64,000 nt of DNA from Intrasporangiaceae bacterium (lineage in GTDB: Bacteria; Actinomycetota; Actinomycetes; Actinomycetales; Dermatophilaceae): NCBI GenBank assembly GCA_021324575.1, contig JAJPIW010000032.1, positions 40,228 through 104,227 on the forward strand, written 5' to 3'. The notes beneath the pieces are model-generated. The model searched no databases. It saw nothing but the letters and a program-made list of their open reading frames with translations, and was not told the DNA's origin. This document shows positions 17,246 through 26,097 of this stretch, one piece after another. The translations under genes and the position numbers were made by a program. Every line of letters begins with the position of its first letter. Within the stretch, counting starts at the first letter, position 1.

Positions 17246-18353
17246 CCGCTTCTCGCGGTCGAGAGTTGCGTTCCCACACGCGGAGAAGCGCCTGAGCGGA
17301 GTCGTCCCAGTCCACATTCGTGGACCGTTCGCGAGCGGCTTGTGACATCTTCTCGGCCATTGGACCATCAGCGAGCAGCACCTCGATGGCAGCGACAAGG
17401 GCGTCGAAGTCATCCACGACCAGACCGGTGACGCCATCCACGATCGACTCGTTGAGCCCGCCGCTGGAGCGGTAGCCCACTGTCGGTGTCCCCTGCGCTG
17501 CGGCCTCGGTCACAGCCAGCCCCCACCCTTCCTTGGCAGAAGGCAGAACCATGACCCTGGCGCCCGCGAGCAGGCGATCGCGCTCGTCGTCGCTCACCCG
17601 CCCATGGAACTTCACCATGTCTTCCACGCCGGCTTCGTGGGCGACCGCCTCCAGACGGTCTCGCCACCATCCGTCGCCGATGAGGTCGACCCCGAGGTCG
17701 GGAATGGTGGCACGCAGCCGAGCGGCGGCGAGAACGACATGTTCGATCTGCTTGTGCGGAACCAGTCGGGCCAACACCGCGATCCGCCGGGCGCGCAGCT
17801 CGATCGGACCGCCCTGGTTTGGCCGAGAGGTCAGGCCGTTGGGCACGATGTTCACATCGGCCGGAGGCACGCCCAGGGCGATCAGGTCGTTGCGCGAAGT
17901 CTGCGACACGGTGACGTAGGGGCGACCGCGGTAGAGCCGCGTCGCGAGCCGTGACTCCAGAAACCAGCCAAGCCGGCCCTTCATCCCGGGGTAGATGATC
18001 TGCCACTGTGTCCGGTGCACGTGGTGGACCAGGGCGATGACTCCCCGCCGCCGCACCAGTGGAGTTCCGAACGGAATGCCATTGATGACGTCGACAACCA
18101 GGTCGGTGCTCCGCCTGCGCGTCATTGCGTAACCCAAACCGTGCAGATAGACCGTGAGCCGACCCCCCGCCCGCCGACAGCGGATTCCGTCCACCACCTC
18201 CCGCCGGGCGGCACCCTGTGCCCGGGACGTGACGACGATGACGTCGTGACCGGCGGACACCCAACGTCGGCCCAGCTCGTGGAGGTAGACCTCGGAGCCG
18301 CCTGCCTCGGGATGCCGAATGTCGCGCCACGTCAGGATGAGAATGCGCATCAT
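17223..18353 (-). CDS. Glycosyltransferase family 4 (GT-B fold)
   Basis: This 376-residue protein starts MMRILILTWRDIRHPEAGGSEVYLHELGRRW, a standard GT4 beginning. It has VPNGLTSRP in the middle and the GT4 signature ARVMVLPSAKEGWGLAVTEAAAQGTPTVGYRSSGGLNESI near residue 280, including the E-x7-E nucleotide-sugar site. It would transfer a sugar from an NDP-sugar on the cytoplasmic side. Its ATG overlaps the stop of the upstream membrane-protein gene (ATGATG at 18348-18353), so translation is coupled. Confidence 0.9.
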   Translation of the reverse strand: MMRILILTWRDIRHPEAGGSEVYLHELGRRWVSAGHDVIVVTSRAQGAARREVVDGIRCRRAGGRLTVYLHGLGYAMTRRRSTDLVVDVINGIPFGTPLVRRRGVIALVHHVHRTQWQIIYPGMKGRLGWFLESRLATRLYRGRPYVTVSQTSRNDLIALGVPPADVNIVPNGLTSRPNQGGPIELRARRIAVLARLVPHKQIEHVVLAAARLRATIPDLGVDLIGDGWWRDRLEAVAHEAGVEDMVKFHGRVSDDERDRLLAGARVMVLPSAKEGWGLAVTEAAAQGTPTVGYRSSGGLNESIVDGVTGLVVDDFDALVAAIEVLLADGPMAEKMSQAARERSTNVDWDDSAQALLRVWERNSRPREAVSGRRKR

Positions 18354-20404
18354 GGGTTCCGCTTCAGCGCGATCAGGTGCTCGCAAAGGGATGCCGGCCC
18401 TCGTCCCGCCGACGTCACCTGAATGCCGAGGCGAGCCGCGTTCGACCTGGCATTCTCAGCACTGCTGATGACTCCCGGTCGGACGACCCAGTTGGCGTCC
18501 CACCTGGTCCATGGCACGTAGGCCACGTGACCCCCGGGCGTGGTGCTCACCTCCGCGTATCCCAGCTCGGACCGGACCCCCAGTCCCACTCGGACCGGAA
18601 AACCGGAGTAGAGCGGGAACCATGGGCCGTCGACCCGACCCTGCGAGTCCTGAACCACCAGACGGGCGTAGCGGTCTGCCCGCACGTCTATCGCAATCTC
18701 CCGCGTGGTGTTGGACTCGACGCGAAAGAGGACCACGAGGCCAGGGCGCACCGATGCATCAGCGGTCACCGTGTAAACCAGACTGCGCTGTTGGACGAGA
18801 ACCCATGGCTCGTACGTGTCTCCGGATCCGAGATATAGGGCATCGCAGTCACCGAGGACCTGGATCTGGTCGGTGGGAGCGGCGTCTGGTAACCGGTCCG
18901 ACCGATGAACCAGAGCCGCAGTTCGGACGGCTGCCCTCGGACCCCACGTCAGCTGGTGCTCGATGTAGGCCTCCAGCCGATCCCCTCGCCACGTGACCGC
19001 GGCTGTGGCGTAGGCCAGCAGCATTTGGGCAACGAGGGAGAAGACTGCTCCGGACACGACGAGCGCCATTGCGGCGGCCCGGATGCCAACCCTGCAACGC
19101 CCCAGCCAGGTGTCCAGGACGATCAGCCCGACGGAACCGAGCACCACAAGCGCTGGGACGAACTCGGACGTATAGCGATTGCACACATAGCCATACATGA
19201 GGACCGGCCCGATCAGCAGCACGGCAGCTAGGGCAGCGGGACGCAGACGGGTCGTCCCGGTCCGCCCCCGGGGCCACAGCAGGGCTACCAAGCCAAGGAC
19301 CGACAGTACGGTCAACAGGGGCTCGAATGCCGTGACGCTTCCGGTGCGATACGACTGATCCAGGTAGGCACCCGCGAGCGCTGGTGGCGGACTGGAAGGG
19401 AGCGTCACCCAGGGGAAGTGGTCGACGAAGCGAATCCCGGTGGGATCAAGGTATGCCGAGAGCATTGTCGGGACGAACTGTGGCCCGGTGATGGTCCCGC
19501 CATTGTGCGCGAGGGCCATTCGACGATGCTCGTTGACCGAGGTCCAGACCTGGTCAGCAAGGGGAAACAGGTACGGGTGTCCGAACTTGTACTCGTTGAG
19601 CGCGACGGAGGCCAGGTTCGGCAGGGCCGCTGCAGCAGCCAGAACCAGACCCGGCCCTCGCCACCATCGGGCCCTGGGAGCCCTTCGAGCGCGACTACGC
19701 AGCAGCAGGAACGCGGCCACCAACAGGCCGGCGCCACTGAGCGCGAAGCCGCTGGTCGATCGCGTGAAAATCGCGGCCGTGGTGCTAGCGGTGAACCAGG
19801 CAAGCGCCGACCCTCCTGGTGCGATCAAGAACCTGGTCAACCAGTAGACGCCAGCCATCATCATCGCGAGAGACCAGGCGTAGACCTCGTGATAGACCCA
19901 CGGCAGCGCCGCATCAAAGGTCACGGCGGTGCCGCCGGTCGCAGCGGCCAGCACGACCGCAGCGCCGGCGGTCTCACGCCAGGTCACGGGATCGTCGGGG
20001 CGGAGAAGGCTGCGGGCGAGCCATAGGAACCGGGCGCTCATCACGGCAAACACGAGCCAAGCTACGGCCATCGAGGCCACTGTCAGTCGGCCGTCGAACT
20101 CATGCGTCACGAGGAAGACGGGGAGGCGAACAAGGGCGGGGAAGGGTGGGAAGTACATGTAGGTGTGCCCATGGATGACGAACCCTTCGATGCCGAGGGA
20201 ACCGTCAGGGACGGCCAACCGACCGGACATGAGCGCGCGGGCCTGGAGATCGAAGAAGTTTGAGCCATACCCCAGCGCGTTTGCCGTACGTCCGGGCTCG
20301 AAGCCGAAGCCGAACAGGACCGTCAAGTAGGCGGCGGCACCCGTGAGGATTCCCACCGTTGACCCCGCGACGACCCGGCCACGTGCCCCGCCGTCTGCGA
20401 TCAA
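18350..20404 (-). CDS. Polytopic membrane glycosyltransferase-like protein
   Basis: This 684-residue protein has a basic-hydrophobic start (LIADGGARGRVVAGSTVGILTGAAAYLTVLFG) and about 11 membrane segments in the first 470 residues. A roughly 200-residue C-terminal soluble part follows (ADASVRPGLVVLFRVESNTTREIAIDVRADRYARLVVQD, GPWFPLYSGFPVRVGL), which looks like a beta-rich extracytoplasmic domain. This matches GT-C transferases that use lipid-linked sugars, but no catalytic residue can be assigned confidently. TTG at 20404 overlaps the stop of the GT2-methyltransferase gene (TTGA). Longer upstream frames lie inside that gene. Confidence 0.65.
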   Translation of the reverse strand: MIADGGARGRVVAGSTVGILTGAAAYLTVLFGFGFEPGRTANALGYGSNFFDLQARALMSGRLAVPDGSLGIEGFVIHGHTYMYFPPFPALVRLPVFLVTHEFDGRLTVASMAVAWLVFAVMSARFLWLARSLLRPDDPVTWRETAGAAVVLAAATGGTAVTFDAALPWVYHEVYAWSLAMMMAGVYWLTRFLIAPGGSALAWFTASTTAAIFTRSTSGFALSGAGLLVAAFLLLRSRARRAPRARWWRGPGLVLAAAAALPNLASVALNEYKFGHPYLFPLADQVWTSVNEHRRMALAHNGGTITGPQFVPTMLSAYLDPTGIRFVDHFPWVTLPSSPPPALAGAYLDQSYRTGSVTAFEPLLTVLSVLGLVALLWPRGRTGTTRLRPAALAAVLLIGPVLMYGYVCNRYTSEFVPALVVLGSVGLIVLDTWLGRCRVGIRAAAMALVVSGAVFSLVAQMLLAYATAAVTWRGDRLEAYIEHQLTWGPRAAVRTAALVHRSDRLPDAAPTDQIQVLGDCDALYLGSGDTYEPWVLVQQRSLVYTVTADASVRPGLVVLFRVESNTTREIAIDVRADRYARLVVQDSQGRVDGPWFPLYSGFPVRVGLGVRSELGYAEVSTTPGGHVAYVPWTRWDANWVVRPGVISSAENARSNAARLGIQVTSAGRGPASLCEHLIALKRNP

Positions 20405-21861
20405 GCGCGTTCCAACCGATAGAGGAACTGGTAGCCGAACATCGTCGGCCAGACGCGCGTGGCGGCACGGTCCGCAGCCCCGGCGCGCTTGATCATGTTG
20501 GTGGCCAGCGTGGGGGCGTCGGCGCGGTCCAGAACGTCGATCGGTGACCCCACGACCGCGCGCTCGACAATTCTCAGGCCGCAGCCCTGAATGAGGCGCT
20601 CGAAGCTGCGCCGGGTGAAGAAGCGCACATGGCCCTGGTCCAGCGGTCCTCGCTGGTCGTAGTCGAAAAGGCCGAGCGCCGTGCGGGTGCGTGGGTACCA
20701 ATGGGCGAAGTTGGGCACGGACACCAGGATCTCTCCGCCCTGCGTGGTCCGCGCGGCAAGCTCAGTCAGCAGCCGCTTGGGATCGATCACGTGCTCTAAC
20801 ACGTCACCGGCGACAACGACGTCGTAGTCGGCGCCGGCCTCAGCGGGAAGCGGGTCGTTCAGGTCCGCCTCGACGAACTCGTCCAGGCGGTCCGCCACCC
20901 CATCGTGCTTGACGACGTCCAGGCCAGTGACCTGGTGACCCATCGCTCGGGCGACGGCGCCGAACCGTCCGTCGGAGCAGCCGGCATCCAGAACCCGCCC
21001 GCGACGGGTCTCGTCGAGCCAGCGAAGCAGTACGCCGTGCGACGAGTGCGCTGACGGTTTCAGCTCGTATGCCGTGTCATCGACGCCCATGGAGCCATGC
21101 CCGAGACCGATCCGGGTCGCCCGATGGCGGAGTACGTCACCGACGACATCCTTCGCGTACTTCAGACCGTTGACGTGGCAGATCTCGTCGCCGTAATACG
21201 TCGGAATGGGGACCTCCGCGATGCGATAGCCGGCGTCGTGCAGGCCGAGAATCACTTCGGTGTCGAAGTCGAAGTCGTTGGTGTAGTCGCCAAGGGGAAG
21301 GTTGCGCAGCGCCTCCACCCGGTAGGCCCGGTAGCCGCTGTGCCACTCCGACAGACCCAAGCCCGTTAGGCGGTTCTGAACCGTGGTCAGGATCCGGTTG
21401 CCCACGAGCTTATAGATGGGCATCCCGCCACGGCGAGCCGCTCCACGCACCATCATCCGAGATCCGAAGACGGCGTCCGCCGTGCCGTCCACCAGAGGTT
21501 GAACCACATCCTCGATGACCTCCGGCGCGTACTGCCCGTCGCCGTGCAGGAGTACGACGATGTCCAGGCCATGGCTGATTGCCCACGCGTACCCGGCCTT
21601 CTGGTTTCCGCCGTAACCGAGGTTGCGTTCGTGCCGCAGGATGGTCAACGGCATGGTGGCGTCATCGCGATAGGCGAGGCCGATTTCGTAGGTCTCGTCC
21701 TGGCTCGCATCATCGGCGATCAACACGTGATCGACCTTGGCCTTGAACGACCCGGGGATTCGATCAAGGGTCTGTGCGAGGGTGTTGGCGGCGTTGTAAG
21801 CGACGACGAGCACCCCTATGCGAAGGTGCGGCTGGCGCGTATCGCTCGGGCAGTCTGGCAT
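20401..21861 (-). CDS. Bifunctional GT2 glycosyltransferase / SAM-dependent methyltransferase
   Basis: The 486-residue protein joins two enzymes. Residues 1 to about 255 are a DPM1-like family 2 glycosyltransferase (IGVLVVAYNAANTLAQTLDRIP, LIADDASQDET, VVLLHGDGQYAPE, SGYRAYRVEAL). Residues about 285-486 are a class I methyltransferase (RVLDAGCSDGRFGAVARAMG, VVVAGDVLEHVIDPKRLL, VRFFTRRSFERLI). The first half likely makes a polyprenyl-phosphate sugar or extends a glycan; the second may methylate it. It heads a three-gene coupled operon with the membrane protein and GT4. ATG at 21861 has GGAG upstream, and TATAAC on the minus strand near 21907 is a -10 candidate. Confidence 0.85.
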   Translation of the reverse strand: MPDCPSDTRQPHLRIGVLVVAYNAANTLAQTLDRIPGSFKAKVDHVLIADDASQDETYEIGLAYRDDATMPLTILRHERNLGYGGNQKAGYAWAISHGLDIVVLLHGDGQYAPEVIEDVVQPLVDGTADAVFGSRMMVRGAARRGGMPIYKLVGNRILTTVQNRLTGLGLSEWHSGYRAYRVEALRNLPLGDYTNDFDFDTEVILGLHDAGYRIAEVPIPTYYGDEICHVNGLKYAKDVVGDVLRHRATRIGLGHGSMGVDDTAYELKPSAHSSHGVLLRWLDETRRGRVLDAGCSDGRFGAVARAMGHQVTGLDVVKHDGVADRLDEFVEADLNDPLPAEAGADYDVVVAGDVLEHVIDPKRLLTELAARTTQGGEILVSVPNFAHWYPRTRTALGLFDYDQRGPLDQGHVRFFTRRSFERLIQGCGLRIVERAVVGSPIDVLDRADAPTLATNMIKRAGAADRAATRVWPTMFGYQFLYRLERA

Positions 21862-21974
21862 GGCACTCCGTGGGCAGCCTGGTCTCGGCCGATCCCGGGA
21901 CTCGCACAAGTTATACGTGACTTGCCAGTAACTTTCTAGTTTCGACGTCGTGGGACATCTGCCATCATGTCGCC

Positions 21975-22835
21975 ATGACCAGCCGGACCAGCCTCGAAAC
22001 TGTGGACTACGCGGCTCTTGAAGCGACGCTTTCAACCGATGCTGCGGCGTACGCCGCTGGGGTTCCGTTCCCGCACATTGTGCTCGACGACGTTCTCCTG
22101 CCGGCAGTCTTCAGTGCGGCGGCGGGGGAGTTCCCGCGCAGAGATGATCCGCTGTGGAAGGGCTATCTGCATGTCAACGAGACGAAGTACTCCAACACCA
22201 GGCCCGACTTCTGGGGGCCGACCTTGCAGTCGGTTGCCCGCGAGCTGTGTTCGGACCGGTTCGTCGCCTACCTGACGGCCCTCACCGGGATCGAGGCGCT
22301 TCTTCCGGACTGGTCGATGGACGGTGGTGGCCTCCATCAGACCCTTCGTGGTGGCCATCTGAACATCCATGCTGACTTCAGCACCCACCACAAGACGACG
22401 AACTGGTCGCGCCGGGTGAACGTCCTCCTGTACCTCAACGAGTATTGGGACGACAGCTGGGGCGGGGACCTGGAGCTATGGCCCCAGGACATGAGCGCGC
22501 GCACTAGATCCGTAACTCCTGCGCCGAACAGGATGCTCGTCTTCACCACCAGCGAGACCAGTTTCCACGGCCATCCCGACCCGCTGCTCGTGCCCGAGGG
22601 CCATGCGAGGCGGTCGATGGCCCTGTACTACTTCACCGTGGAGGACGAGGTGGTGCGTCGGGCCACCAACTACCAGCCGCGTCCCGGCGATGGCCTCAAA
22701 GGGATCGCCATACGGGCGGACCGCCGGGCACTCGACCTCTATGACCGAGCGAAGGTACGCCTGGGGATCGACGACGAACGCATCCATAGTGTCCTGCGCC
22801 GCGTCCACCGGATCCGGCGGGGCCGTCAGCCCTGA
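21975..22835 (+). CDS. 2-oxoglutarate/Fe(II)-dependent oxygenase
   Basis: This 286-residue protein has the Fe(II)-binding H-x-D in GGHLNIHADFSTHHKTTNWSR, then a jelly-roll core (RVNVLLYLNEYWDDSWGGDLELW) and the distal histidine in SFHGHPDPL, followed by the arginine of RRSMALYYFT that would bind 2-oxoglutarate. This is the prolyl-4-hydroxylase-like 2OG-FeII_Oxy_3 type. Such enzymes in glycan clusters may hydroxylate sugars or lipid carriers, but the substrate here is unknown. It is divergent from the GT2-methyltransferase operon and overlaps the acyltransferase gene tail-to-tail by 10 bp. Confidence 0.85.
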   Translation: MTSRTSLETVDYAALEATLSTDAAAYAAGVPFPHIVLDDVLLPAVFSAAAGEFPRRDDPLWKGYLHVNETKYSNTRPDFWGPTLQSVARELCSDRFVAYLTALTGIEALLPDWSMDGGGLHQTLRGGHLNIHADFSTHHKTTNWSRRVNVLLYLNEYWDDSWGGDLELWPQDMSARTRSVTPAPNRMLVFTTSETSFHGHPDPLLVPEGHARRSMALYYFTVEDEVVRRATNYQPRPGDGLKGIAIRADRRALDLYDRAKVRLGIDDERIHSVLRRVHRIRRGRQP

Positions 22836-24010
22836 GCCGGGGCCGGCTCCGTAGTCATCACTGAGGATCGACGAGTCCAACGCCAGGTCTCCAACGCGCG
22901 CAGCAGCGGACGATCGACGACTCGATCCATGACCATCGCCACGGCCAGTGAAAGGCCCATCCCAAGCACGGTACGAGCCGGCCAGGACCACGTCTCGGTG
23001 TGGAAGGCCACCAGCCAGAAGATTGGGTAGTGCCAGATGTAGAGCGGCAAGGAGACTCGGCCAAGCCACACCAGCGGCGCGCATGCGAACGCATGCCGGC
23101 TGGCCGCACGGTCAGGAAGCAGGACCACGCCCGCGACCAACGCACAGGTGGACAGAGCGATCGCCTCGCCGGGCCAGGAGAGATACGTCGGGTCGTTGCC
23201 AATCGCGAACAGCAGGCAGGTCAGCGCCGTAGCGCCCACTGCCAGAATCGCCGCCGCGTACCGCCTGGCTCGTTCCAGCAGGGGCTCTGCACAGGCCAGT
23301 AGTCCGCCCCAGAGCATGCCGTCCATCCGCGTCGTCGTCCGAAGGAGCGGACGGTACCAGCCCTCCACCGCCATGGTGTGGTGGCGCCAGGCGATCACGG
23401 CTACGAGTGTCACGGCCAGAACACCTGTCAATAGCCACACCCGACGACCGAGCAGTGCGACAAGGGCTATCAGCACGAGCGTGACCTGAAGGAACACCGA
23501 GATGTACCAGAGGTGGCCCATGTCGCTCCTGGCCTTGAGGGGGTTGTCCTCGAGGTACCAGTTCCAGGTGAACGTGGCGAGGTGCTCGGCTGTGGCCCGC
23601 GTCATTGCGTCGTCGAAATCTGGTCGGGGGTCAAGGACGGCAGCTGCGAACATGGCGGCGATGAGAAGGTAGACGGGCGCGGCGACGCGCACTGTCCGGC
23701 GGATGGCACTTCGGACCGGCTCTCCCGGACGACGCGCCGGGCGGTTCATTGCTGCCAGCTCGCCGCGAACAAGCAGGAAACCCGACACCACCAGGAAGAC
23801 CGAGACGGCGAGGTTTCCACTGCGGAAGACATTGCCGGCTATAGGGAACTTGTCGATCTCGGTCATGGGCCAAAGCGCCCAACCGTGGGACAACATCACG
23901 AGGACGATCGCGATGCCCCGGAGGCCGTCCAACGCGACGAATCGCCTCGACTTCAGCGTCGCCGGAAGTCGTTCGGTGTCCTTGGACACGGGCGTCTCCG
24001 ATGGCGGCAT
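22826..24010 (-). CDS. Acyltransferase 3 family membrane protein (OafA-like)
   Basis: This 394-residue protein shows the acyltransferase-3 signature RFVALDGLRGIAIVLVMLSHGW near residue 25, GNLAVSVFLVVSGFLLVRGEL near 65 and LYIWHYPIFWLVAF near 320, with about ten membrane helices. These enzymes O-acetylate surface polysaccharides and glycolipids. The start is fixed at ATG 24010 because TATTGT stands 7 nt upstream; a TTG two codons earlier is less likely. The GGCATAC motif overlaps the start codon. Confidence 0.9.
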   Translation of the reverse strand: MPPSETPVSKDTERLPATLKSRRFVALDGLRGIAIVLVMLSHGWALWPMTEIDKFPIAGNVFRSGNLAVSVFLVVSGFLLVRGELAAMNRPARRPGEPVRSAIRRTVRVAAPVYLLIAAMFAAAVLDPRPDFDDAMTRATAEHLATFTWNWYLEDNPLKARSDMGHLWYISVFLQVTLVLIALVALLGRRVWLLTGVLAVTLVAVIAWRHHTMAVEGWYRPLLRTTTRMDGMLWGGLLACAEPLLERARRYAAAILAVGATALTCLLFAIGNDPTYLSWPGEAIALSTCALVAGVVLLPDRAASRHAFACAPLVWLGRVSLPLYIWHYPIFWLVAFHTETWSWPARTVLGMGLSLAVAMVMDRVVDRPLLRALETWRWTRRSSVMTTEPAPAQG

Positions 24011-24017
24011 ACACAAA

Positions 24018-24023
24018 ACAATA
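24018..24023 (-). promoter_or_regulatory. -10 box (TATTGT) of the acyltransferase gene, leaderless
   Basis: TATTGT on the minus strand is followed by TTTGTGT (7 nt) and the ATG at 24010. It is the most AT-rich promoter in the glycan region. Confidence 0.6.
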
Positions 24024-24114
24024 TGACCGGTTACTCGCCGGTCAAGTCGCTGCTACAGTTTCGCCACCCGGGTCCACGGCAGAGTGGCCGACCGTTGTGT
24101 GAAGGGGTTTCATC

Positions 24115-25059
24115 GTGCGGCGATCCGCGAGTTGGATCTTGCTCCTCCTGGGCGCCTTCCTCGCGACCGTCGCCGTCCTGGCTCTGGTGTGGGTGCCTGG
24201 CCAGGTCAAGAAGACGCCGCTCGACGTCAGCTCGGTCACCAGGCTGACGGGCACCGCCAAGCTGGCGAGCGGGACGGGCCTGGAGACCGTGAACGTCAAG
24301 GCCACGAGCACGACCCATGCCGACTCCACGGGGAGCACAGGTGACGTCGTCCTCTTCCAGAACTCGTCGTGCCTGGTCAAAGACCCGAATGGCAACGCGC
24401 CGGACTGTGTCTCGGCCGACGACCCGCAGCAGCGCCTCCTCTCGGCGAGCACGGACACTTTCGCAACCAACCGCACGTCGGGCCTGGCGGTGGCGGACTT
24501 CAAGGGGCTGCCCACAGAGGCCGAGACAAAGTCGGGCTTGGTGAACAAGTTCCCGTTCGACACCCAGAAGAAGACTTATCAGTTCTGGGATGGCTATGTG
24601 AGCAAGCCGATCGACACCACGTTCGAGGGCGTGGAGAACATCGACGGCCTGACCACCTACAAGTTCCACTACACCATCACCGATGGCGACATCCAGATCA
24701 CGGACGGCGTACCGGGCAAGTTCGCAACCGACAAGACGATGTGGGTCGAGCCGCACACGGGCTCCATCATGAAGCAGACCGAGCACCAGGTCCGCACGTT
24801 CGCTGACAGCGGTGCGACGTTCCTCGACCTGAACTTCGGTTTCACTGACGCGACCATCGCCGCGAATGTCAAGGACGGCAAAGCCAACGCCAGCAAGCTC
24901 ACGCTGCTCACCTCCACGGTCCCGCTCGTTGGCGGCATCTTGGGCTTGGCAGCCCTCCTGGCGGGGGGCGCGCTGCACGTGGTGGCGGGTCGCAAGGAGG
25001 ACGAGGTCGCGGCGGCTCCGGCTGGGCCCTCTGGTCAGGTCGACCTGCGCAAGTCCTGA
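24115..25059 (+). CDS. DUF3068 domain-containing exported protein
   Basis: This 314-residue protein has an N-terminal membrane segment (SWILLLLGAFLATVAVLALVWVPGQ) and a large extracytoplasmic region rich in Thr and Asp with the DUF3068 pattern (LTGTA near residue 45, KTYQFWDGY near 160, FEGVENIDGLTTYKFHYTI). A second helix (STVPLVGGILGLAALLAGGALHVV) precedes a short tail. DUF3068 (PorA-like) proteins occur in envelope loci of Actinobacteria; no activity is established. The GTG start follows AAGGGG, and TACAGT near 24052 is a -10 candidate. Several TAT codons lie outside the GTATGCC context, unlike the backbone genes. Confidence 0.8.
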   Translation: MRRSASWILLLLGAFLATVAVLALVWVPGQVKKTPLDVSSVTRLTGTAKLASGTGLETVNVKATSTTHADSTGSTGDVVLFQNSSCLVKDPNGNAPDCVSADDPQQRLLSASTDTFATNRTSGLAVADFKGLPTEAETKSGLVNKFPFDTQKKTYQFWDGYVSKPIDTTFEGVENIDGLTTYKFHYTITDGDIQITDGVPGKFATDKTMWVEPHTGSIMKQTEHQVRTFADSGATFLDLNFGFTDATIAANVKDGKANASKLTLLTSTVPLVGGILGLAALLAGGALHVVAGRKEDEVAAAPAGPSGQVDLRKS

Positions 25060-25853
25060 TCGAGGGTCAGGCGGGTCGTGACGAAGATGGCGGTGCCGGG
25101 GACGATCCGGCCGCGGGTCGGCGACCAACCGCCCCAGGCCTCGGTGTTGCGGGCCGGCCACTGCGGCTCGACGAGGTCGACGAGGGTCAGGCCCGCCTGC
25201 GCGATCTCGCGCACCCGGTCCCCGAGGGTCCGATGGTGCTCGACGTACGTCGCTTGCCCGGAGTCGTCGCTCTCGACATAGGGCGTCCGGTCCCAGTAGT
25301 CCATGGTCGCGGTCAGCCCACGCTCGGTCGGGTCGTCGGGGAACGCCCACCGCAGCGGATGGGTCGTGGAGAACACGAACCGCCCACCCGGGCGCAGCAC
25401 CCGTGCGGCCTCGCGCATCAGGGCCGCCGAGTCCGCGACGAACGGCACGGCGCCGTATGCCGTGAAGACCGTGTCGAACGACGCGTCACCGAAGGGGAGG
25501 GCGAGGGCGTCGCACTGGGCGAGCGGGACGGCATACGGACTGCGCGCATTGAGAGTCGAACCGGTGCGCAGCATCCCGAGCGACAGGTCCGTCGCCACGA
25601 CCGAGCCGCCCTGCGACCGGACCCAACGCGCGCACTGGGCGCCGCCGGCGCCGATCTCGAGCAGGCGCCGGCCGCGGACGACACCGAGGAGCCCCAGCTC
25701 GGCCTCGGTCCAGCCCTCCGGACCCCAGACGAAGGCGTCGTCGCCGAGGAAGGCGCCGTGCTCCGCGGCATACGTCGGCGCCTCGGCGTCCCACCAGGTG
25801 CGGTTCGCTCCCGCCGTCTCCGGCCCATCCGCTGCTCGACGCTCCGCCCTCAC
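25035..25853 (-). CDS. Class I SAM-dependent methyltransferase
   Basis: This 272-residue protein has the N-terminal NRTWWDAEAPTYAAEHGAFLGDD block. It also has motif I RLLEIGAGGAQCARWVRSQGG, the acidic residue in VVATDLSLGML, FDTVFTAYGAVPFVAD, and VLRPGGRFVFSTTHPLRW, typical of small-molecule Methyltransferase_11/25 enzymes. The substrate is unknown. GTG at 25853 is chosen because a GATAAT box lies 6 nt upstream; an in-frame upstream extension runs into the rpsA promoter. The promoter lies in an interspersed repeat (copy A). The 3' end overlaps DUF3068 by 25 bp, convergently. Confidence 0.8.
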   Translation of the reverse strand: MRAERRAADGPETAGANRTWWDAEAPTYAAEHGAFLGDDAFVWGPEGWTEAELGLLGVVRGRRLLEIGAGGAQCARWVRSQGGSVVATDLSLGMLRTGSTLNARSPYAVPLAQCDALALPFGDASFDTVFTAYGAVPFVADSAALMREAARVLRPGGRFVFSTTHPLRWAFPDDPTERGLTATMDYWDRTPYVESDDSGQATYVEHHRTLGDRVREIAQAGLTLVDLVEPQWPARNTEAWGGWSPTRGRIVPGTAIFVTTRLTLDQDLRRST

Positions 25854-25857
25854 CCCC

Positions 25858-25953
25858 CAATTATCGGGTTCTCGCGGTAGTTGGCTGCGCACCCGAGTTT
25901 CCTTCTCGGGTGCGCAAGGGAGTTGTCGGGTGCGGAGGCAGCCGAACGGCCAC
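25858..25953. repeat. Interspersed intergenic repeat, copy A
   Basis: This roughly 96-bp element matches 58518-58618 at about three of four positions. Shared blocks are TTATCGGGT, ACCCGAGTT.CCTTCTCGGGT and AGTTGTCGGGTGC.GAGGC. The centre forms a hairpin (CACCCGAG, loop TTTCCTT, CTCGGGTG). The copy overlaps the minus-strand methyltransferase promoter and lies about 40 bp before the rpsA promoter. Confidence 0.6.
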
Positions 25954-25971
25954 AGCGGGCTGAGGCCCGGT

Positions 25972-26001
25972 TTGTCGGCACCCTTGCGCGACCCGTAGGA
26001 T
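25972..26001 (+). promoter_or_regulatory. Promoter of rpsA (TTGTCG, 18 bp, TAGGAT)
   Basis: TTGTCG at 25972-25977 and TAGGAT at 25996-26001 are spaced by 18 bp. Transcription would begin near 26008, giving a leader of about 90 nt before the rpsA ATG at 26098. S1 genes are often autoregulated through such leaders. Confidence 0.55.
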
Positions 26002-26097
26002 GGAGGAGCACTCGCGTGTGCGTTCATGCGTGCCCGCGTTCGGGTGCACAAACTGTCCACAGCTATTTCATCTGTCCACCATCGGAGTTCCTACTAC

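Noticed and set aside
25854..26060. N-terminal extension of the methyltransferase at 25035 up to 26060
   Set aside because: The extension runs through the interspersed repeat and the rpsA promoter; a -10 box 6 nt before GTG 25853 marks the real start.
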